A stretch of 64,000 nucleotides of DNA, taken from Synanceia verrucosa (Eukaryota > Chordata > Actinopteri > Perciformes > Synanceiidae). The notes under the pieces were generated by a model, which had not been told where the DNA came from, did not search any database, and was given only the letters and a program-made list of their open reading frames with translations. The stretch spans positions 12,750,507 to 12,814,506 of the forward strand of contig CM056569.1 in assembly GCA_029721515.1 (NCBI GenBank). The letters run 5' to 3'. The position numbers and the translations under genes are program-made. Of the stretch, positions 58,201 through 64,000 are shown piece after piece; position 1 is the stretch's first letter; each line of letters begins with the position of its first letter.

Positions 58201-60984
58201 TGTCAAATGAATGAAGTGATGCATCGGGAGTGATTGGAAACTGAGCGAATGAATGATGTGAGAGGCCCCGCCAAGCTGTTTGGCTCCATGAGAAAAATCA
58301 GGGTGATATTAGGTCGCCACTACTCATCTTTACTGATTTGTTTTTTAACTCAGAGGGTTACATTCAGAATAGATCTGAAGCCCATATTGCCCCAGCCCCC
58401 TGTGTTTAAGTGATTATTGATTTATTTCAGCAGAGTATTTAGTTTCATTTGAGACTTGAGGTGCATTACTCAGATCTTACATTATCTTAGGTCACATTGT
58501 GTGAAGCACATTTTTAACAATTCTGTGTTTACAAAGACTTTTCTGCTATAGGTTGTGATATCAGTGTCTGCACTGACTGTAACATTTTGGGTTTGTTAGG
58601 CTTGTTTAACAGGATACGCACAGCCCCTGCCTTACATTCACAGTCAACTCTAGTCCAGCAAGTGTCGAGGCGCCAATGTGATGTGGCATTTGGGCAGAGC
58701 AGGCAGCATATTGGCCACTTTCCATGAATGTCAAACACTGCATAAAATAAAGCAGGGTAGTCCACAGCCAGAGAGATGAACACTATGATCTATCAGTGTC
58801 CTCACATTCCTTTGTTATGGGACTTAATTAATCAACCTGCAGGACTCGAGGGAGGGACTCCCTGTTAGGTCACAGTAAGATTAAAATCCTGATTAAAGTG
58901 GCAGTCAAAACAGATGAAGGAGATGGAGTGGACTTTTTAGAAATTAAAATCCAGTCCACTTTCCAAACACAAAAAAAAACTAAATGAAAATGCAGTTGGT
59001 GAGTCAGTTGGTGATAAGTCAGTGATGACAGCGGAAAGTTTAATAAAGGGAAAATACTTTCATGACAAGAATCAAGCATATGGAGCCCCCACAGTGTTTA
59101 GTATTAAATGGAGACAAATCCATTATGATGTAAACAGCACTGATAAATTGTGTAAAATACTAAACCAATATTTTATAAAATAATGTGTCAGTGCAACTCG
59201 ACTCATTAGCATATTAGTTTAGTAAATACATTTTCCAAAAATGCCATTTTTCCTTTGGGATAGGGTTATCTGATGGTGAGGTAAGGTGGAGAAACTACTC
59301 TAAATATAACATACACCTGAATGGATACAGATTATTTTAGGTGGACCAATCAATGCTCCTTATCTGTGAAATAATCACAATATACCATAGCCTGTCATCA
59401 GCTATTGCTTAAGTATATCTCCAGCTCAAGAATGCTAAAATAACATTTTGATGTTGAGTTGAGAATAATTTCTTTATTGTCTTACAATTTATTGATTTAT
59501 TGATTTATTCTTACACAAATTCTTAACCTCATATTTATTTCAAATGTCTTCTCAATTTAATCTCAGCACGATCGATGAACAATGACCTATAATAAATGTG
59601 AAGATTACGACTGTTGGGATCAATAAGGTCATCGCCATCAGGAACTGTTTTTGGCCCGGACGCCATAAAGGGCCCATAAAAAATAATTACTTTGTGTTTA
59701 AATACTGGAATTCTATCTCTGTCGGTATATTAAAAACCTAAAACAATCATATAAATTATGGTTATGTTATGTGATGTCACCTATGTTAACCATTATAGAA
59801 GCCTCCTGGCTACATGGCTCATTCCTCTTCCTCTTCTTTATTTCTTTTTTCTCTTCTTCCCCTGTCGTTTAACATCGTCTTCCTCTTGACACCATTCAGA
59901 GCAGAAGGCATCCATCTCCAGGGCTAACAGTCCTTACTGACAGAAGCTTACTACTAACAACCCAACACACAGAAACACACACACACAGGAGAGGATTATG
60001 ACCGCAGGGCCGGACACGCTAGTGGGATCCCAGGGGTCAGCATTGGTAACACAAGTAACCAGAGACTGTGCCAACGACTCACATAACCAGATTAACATGG
60101 ACAAGAATAGAGGAGGAGATGCGAGTTACCACCTTCTCCAGCAGGCAAGTCGTTGTTTGAGTCCTTAAGGGATTAGCCGAGGATACAGTCACAGGAAAGG
60201 AAGCGACAGACAGAAAGAGAGTAGGTCTTTCTGGCACCAGCACATATACAGAGAGAGGAAGCATGCATGATGTGCATACTCACAGCAAACACAAGTAGAA
60301 AACTGTAAATGTGACAGCCTGACCAAATCAATGTCAATATTGACATTTCTAGGATTAGGCCTCTAACACAATGAATAAATGCATGTGGTTTTACCTCCAA
60401 ACACCTGGTTTCTCTGGACTCAGTCCACCTCACCCAGGACAAATACCTGAACGAATGACACTAAACCAACACAGAACACACTGCTGCTGTGTCTGACTTA
60501 GCTGTGAGCACAAATATATACACAAAATGAGGTGGGTTGTCTTTCCTCTTATAAATTCACACTCTAATGTTAATGGAAATGTACTCACATTCCTCAACAA
60601 AGTTTCATCTTGTCTCAAGAAATCGTTTCTGTGTCACGGCCTATAAACCAAGACTTCAAGAAAGTAGACTATTTTCCTTTAATCATTAAATCATCATCAT
60701 CTTGCTGCCAGGAAACATTGGGAATACATTTTCTAGTTTTCTGGAAACATCTCTGCATGTCTGAATTGCCCAAAATGTTCTCTATCATCACCCTGCAGAC
60801 AGTATATGCCCATCAGACAGCGAGACGGCTTCAAACATGCTGAACACAAAGATTGTTGCTGATGGACGCTGAAAAATGGTTTGAGTTATGCAAATCAATA
60901 TATATAGCCCAATTTCTCCAGACAGCTTGGGTGTTTGAATTATTGAGAGGGTGACATGTCTTGATCTGAATTATTTATCGTTGA

Positions 60985-61365
60985 TGACAAAAAGCCCTCA
61001 TCATCATGCTGCATCAAGTTCAGCTATTAAAAAACTATCATCCTCAAAACCTCCATCCTCATCCTCATCCCACTGCTGCCAGCTTATTATCAAAAAAGTA
61101 CCACCAAAAATCATCATCATCATCACCATTATCCTCATCAACAGCAACATTATCATCATCATCCTTCACCACCATCTGCCATCACTGTGATTTCTTGCTG
61201 GCACCATTTTCATCTTCATCGTCATCATCATAATGCTGCCCTCAGCCACCATCATCAACACTCCCATACACAAGCACTTTTATCATCACCACCAGCACCA
61301 TCATCACTCTGCTCTTCCTCCTCCTCTTCCTCCTCCTCATCATCATCATCAGCATACCACCAATA
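60985..61365. repeat. TCA/TCC trinucleotide-rich region
   Basis: Broken ATC, CCT and CAC triplet runs (for example around 61105-61160 and 61315-61350). The Ser/His-rich frames over it are compositional. Confidence 0.8.
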
Positions 61366-61699
61366 TCAATCAATCAATAACAGTATTTGGAGAACACCTT
61401 TCTTGCAGGTTAGTGTGGATCAGACACTGAAAAGCTGATAAAACAGCATAAAAGAAAAAAAAATACAAATAAAATGAGTTCAATGACATTAAAATAGATA
61501 TAACCAATATAATCACCACCCGGGACTATGACATCATATGAACAGCCCGAACATCATCGTCATCATCTTAAACAAGCATTTAAACATATCATTATTAAAA
61601 ATATTCCATAAATAAGTAATTGAACCAGGATGTCGTCAGTTTTAGAGGCTACATATTGTCTTGTCTTTGGATGCAGTTCCCCTCATTGCCTTCATCCAT

Positions 61700-62320
61700 C
61701 CTCTCATGCACCCTGACCCGGTGCGCTTGCACTGCCTCCAGACCCGGATGGCTCACTATCCCTGACCTTAATCTCATCCTCCCTCCCCTGGCCACCGGCA
61801 TCACAGCCTGCGCGCACGGTCCACAAACCCCGCTCGGCTCGACTCGGCTCGGCTCGCAGGGTTATACCCCTGCAGCTTTGGGGAAATGTCACTCGCCGTT
61901 CTCTCTCTCTGATGGAGAGGGTGCGCTGGGCTGAAATGCTTAATTGGAGCGGAACTGAAGCGAAGGCGCGTCCCGGACAGGAGAAGGCGTCTGCGGTGTC
62001 CTCACACCTGAGAGAGACCCCCCACCCTCCAAACTGATCTGTCAAATTACACCACCCGCTGCAATTAACGGCACTGTGGCACCTCGCGCTTCTCGTGGCA
62101 CTTCTGACGCGCGACTGACATTTGAAAACCACCACAGTACGTTCAGATTGATAACAATAGTAATACACACGTTGTTTGCGTCTTCTCACCGCTTCGGTAC
62201 TGTGGAGGAAGCCCAGGTCGGGATCCGTTCATTCATTCATTCAGTCATCCCTCTGTCTGCTCATCCTTCACTCCGCTCAGTCCCTCATCCAGCAGCTGAA
62301 TAAACGGATCCTCTGAAGAG
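61700..62320 (-). promoter_or_regulatory. GC-rich, CpG-bearing promoter candidate, possibly the 5' end of slc8a
   Basis: This stretch is clearly richer in G+C and CpG than the surrounding AT-rich DNA (for example around 61800-61860 and 61960-62110). On the minus strand a GCG|GTGAGA donor-like site at about 62190 could end a non-coding first exon starting near 62320. Because the first coding exon begins with an acceptor, a distant 5' exon is expected on this side. Linking it to slc8a is inference; it could serve another gene, on either strand, beyond the window. Confidence 0.4.
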
Positions 62321-62352
62321 ACGGAGGAGAGGAGAGAGAGGAGCGCCCTCCC

Positions 62353-62390
<38 letters not shown>

Positions 62391-62905
62391 CTCTACCCCC
62401 CTCTCTCCCCCACCCCTCTCTCTACCTTCCTCCCTCTTTACCTCTCTCTCTCTCTCTCTCTCTCTGTATCTCTACCCCCCTCTCTCCCCCACCCCTCTCT
62501 CTACCTTCCTCCCTCTTTACCTCTCTCTCTCTCTCTCTCTCTCTCTACACGTCTTCCTCTCTCTACCTCCCTCACACTCTCTCTCTCCCTCTCTCTACTG
62601 CTCCCTCTCTCTCCAGTTCTGTCTACCTCTTCTTCTCTAGGGCTTCCTTTCTCTACCTCTCTCTACCGCTTTCTTTTTCTCCACATCTCTCTCTACCTCC
62701 CTCACTCTTCCTCTCTCTAGCCTACTTTACCTCTTTCTCTCTACCTCCCTCTTTACCTCTCTCTACCTCTACCCCTCACTCTTCCTCTCTCTCTCCTATT
62801 CTCTCTACGTTTACTTCCCTCTACCACTTCGTCTCTCCCTCACTCTCCGCTTCCTCACTCACTCTCTCTCTACCTCTTCCTCTCTCTCTCTCCCTCTCTC
62901 TGGCT
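62318..62905. repeat. Polypyrimidine/polypurine tract (CT-rich low complexity)
   Basis: Nearly 600 bases of the plus strand are C and T only or nearly so, built from CTCT runs with TACC interruptions. It abuts the GC-rich promoter candidate. Such mirror-symmetric pyrimidine tracts can form triplex (H-DNA) and bind GAGA-type factors; whether that happens here is unknown. Confidence 0.9.
62387..62544. repeat. Perfect 79-bp tandem duplication inside the CT tract
   Basis: The block starting GTATCTCTACCCCC at 62387 recurs at 62466 with no difference visible over 79 bases, ending in a CT run each time. The identity suggests recent unequal exchange or slippage. Confidence 0.85.
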
Positions 62906-63013
62906 GCACTTTCTAGTGCAGAACAACAAGGCAGATAGAAAAAAAGCTGAGATGGAGACTGAGGAAGGATGAGCTGATGTGAGCGGTGAGCCAGTGAGAG
63001 CTTGACAGCGGCT

Positions 63014-63080
<67 letters not shown>

Positions 63081-64000
63081 CCGAGCAGCATCACCCCTGC
63101 ACTGATAAACGCAGATCACTGGAGGGAAAGATGAGAGGAGAAGAGAAGAAACAAAGCAAATCAAATTGTTCAAGTTCAGAGGTTGTGAGCTTTATCAATC
63201 ACTTTCACAATGTCCAAGCAAAACATCAGATATAATGAATTTACAATGATGGAAAACAAAGAGAAGCAGCAAATTCTCACTTTTGAGAAGTAGGAATCAA
63301 AAATGTTTTGCTTGAAAAGCGACCGCAACTCAGCCATGAAAAGCCTGGTACCTGTCATTCTTCAACTTTCTCTCGCTCTGTTTCCTGTAATTTTCTTTAC
63401 GGCGCTCTGACGAACTATCAAACCTGTCACACTCTCCCTCTCTGTTCTCCTCATCATCAACACAACCTCACCTGCTCTGTCCAGATACTACTGTATGTTC
63501 ACCTGATCACTGAATCCATCCTCAGCAATCAGATCCAACCCCTGCTGTCCTGCATTACTGGACCTTGACTGAACAAGCTGCAGATTGACTGATTTTCTGT
63601 CAATCAATTGGCAACAAGTTCAAAAACCTTCACCGGATGACATTCAAAATATTGCTATGGACACAGATTTGAATTGTGAATGTGTTTCACAAGAGACTTA
63701 AAAGTATGTTGTTTGGATGGGAAATCATTTGCAGATTGGATGAGTGCTGTTCGGCCTCACCTCTCAGCAGAGGAGGAGGCAAAGAGGGATAGCCTACGAT
63801 GAGATGGGATATAGGAGGGGGTGAGGGGTGAGATGGATGGGGGAAAGGGCAGCAAGAACATTGGTAAAGTGGACAAGGAGAGACTAAAGAAGAGGAGAGG
63901 AGAGGGGGGTGCTGTGAAGATGGAGAGAGGAGCAGGAGGAAGAGGAGGAGCGCTGTAAATAATGAGAGGAGAGGAGTATACATTATCCATCTTCTGGACA
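62906..64000. other. No gene recognised
   Basis: Apart from the TG array this stretch holds purine-rich segments near 63120-63160 and 63770-63980. Open frames here are short and without recognisable motifs. Confidence 0.6.
63019..63078. repeat. (TG)n microsatellite
   Basis: About 30 uninterrupted TG units, to the right of the CT tract. Confidence 0.97.

Larger units (their letters stand above)
43073..61699. other. Probable slc8a 5' intron, distal part
   Basis: No exon was recognised. It holds the hairpins at 43.8 and 54.8 kb, the inverted-repeat-ended element at 44.9 kb, SINE copy 2, microsatellites, purine-rich stretches (50400-50520, 53640-54050, 55300-55460) and AT-rich DNA with poly-A/T runs around 57000-57760 that may be a further decayed element. 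Confidence 0.45.

Noticed and set aside
61704..62189. 161-codon minus-strand frame in the GC-rich region
   Set aside because: GC-rich DNA lacks stops by composition; the sequence has no recognisable domain. The region is better explained as promoter/5' UTR.

Overview
The window looks like teleost (probably percomorph) nuclear DNA. The evidence is split genes with GT-AG introns, a vertebrate-type Na+/Ca2+ exchanger, a decayed Tc1-type transposon, tRNA-derived SINEs with target-site duplications, and about twenty CA/TG microsatellites. No species can be named from the sequence alone.

The one gene that can be read with high confidence is a plasma-membrane sodium/calcium exchanger (SLC8/NCX family) on the minus strand. 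Ten coding exons at 26545-16320 join without a frame error into 613 codons plus two bases. They encode the signal peptide, the first five membrane segments including the alpha-1 ion-binding repeat, the XIP autoinhibitory segment, all of calcium-binding domain 1 (CBD1) and most of CBD2. The reading stops at the boundary where mammalian NCX1 switches to its mutually exclusive exons. The remaining exons (rest of CBD2, alpha-2 half) are not seen and probably lie left of base 1. Mammalian SLC8A genes carry this segment in one exon of about 1.8 kb, whereas here it is split into ten. The region right of 26.6 kb is probably a roughly 35 kb 5' intron ending at a GC-rich, CpG-bearing promoter candidate near 61.7-62.3 kb, which abuts a 0.6 kb polypyrimidine tract.

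Left of the exchanger exons, on the plus strand and probably inside its next large intron, is a second locus at 6.4-10.7 kb. It has an NRF1/YY1-type promoter candidate, a non-coding first exon with a good donor, three exon-like blocks resembling the C-terminal part of multi-copy uncharacterised fish proteins (often labelled SAMD3-like), and a poly(A) signal. Its last exon seems frameshifted. The locus is bounded by a perfect 15-bp inverted repeat (6160-6174 and 11128-11142) with AAGTAA-type subterminal motifs. A 189-bp MITE-like sequence with similar ends lies near exon 10. I propose that the 5-kb unit is a mobile or formerly mobile unit carrying a spliced gene; this is the most novel candidate in the window.

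The rest is intronic or intergenic DNA with repeats: a hAT-like insertion overlapping a splice donor and filled by a purine tract, a Tc1 relic 35 bp from an exchanger donor, two SINEs, one inside a candidate older element, an approximately 615-bp inverted-repeat-ended element, three strong hairpins, dispersed repeat fragments and long stretches with no recognisable gene.
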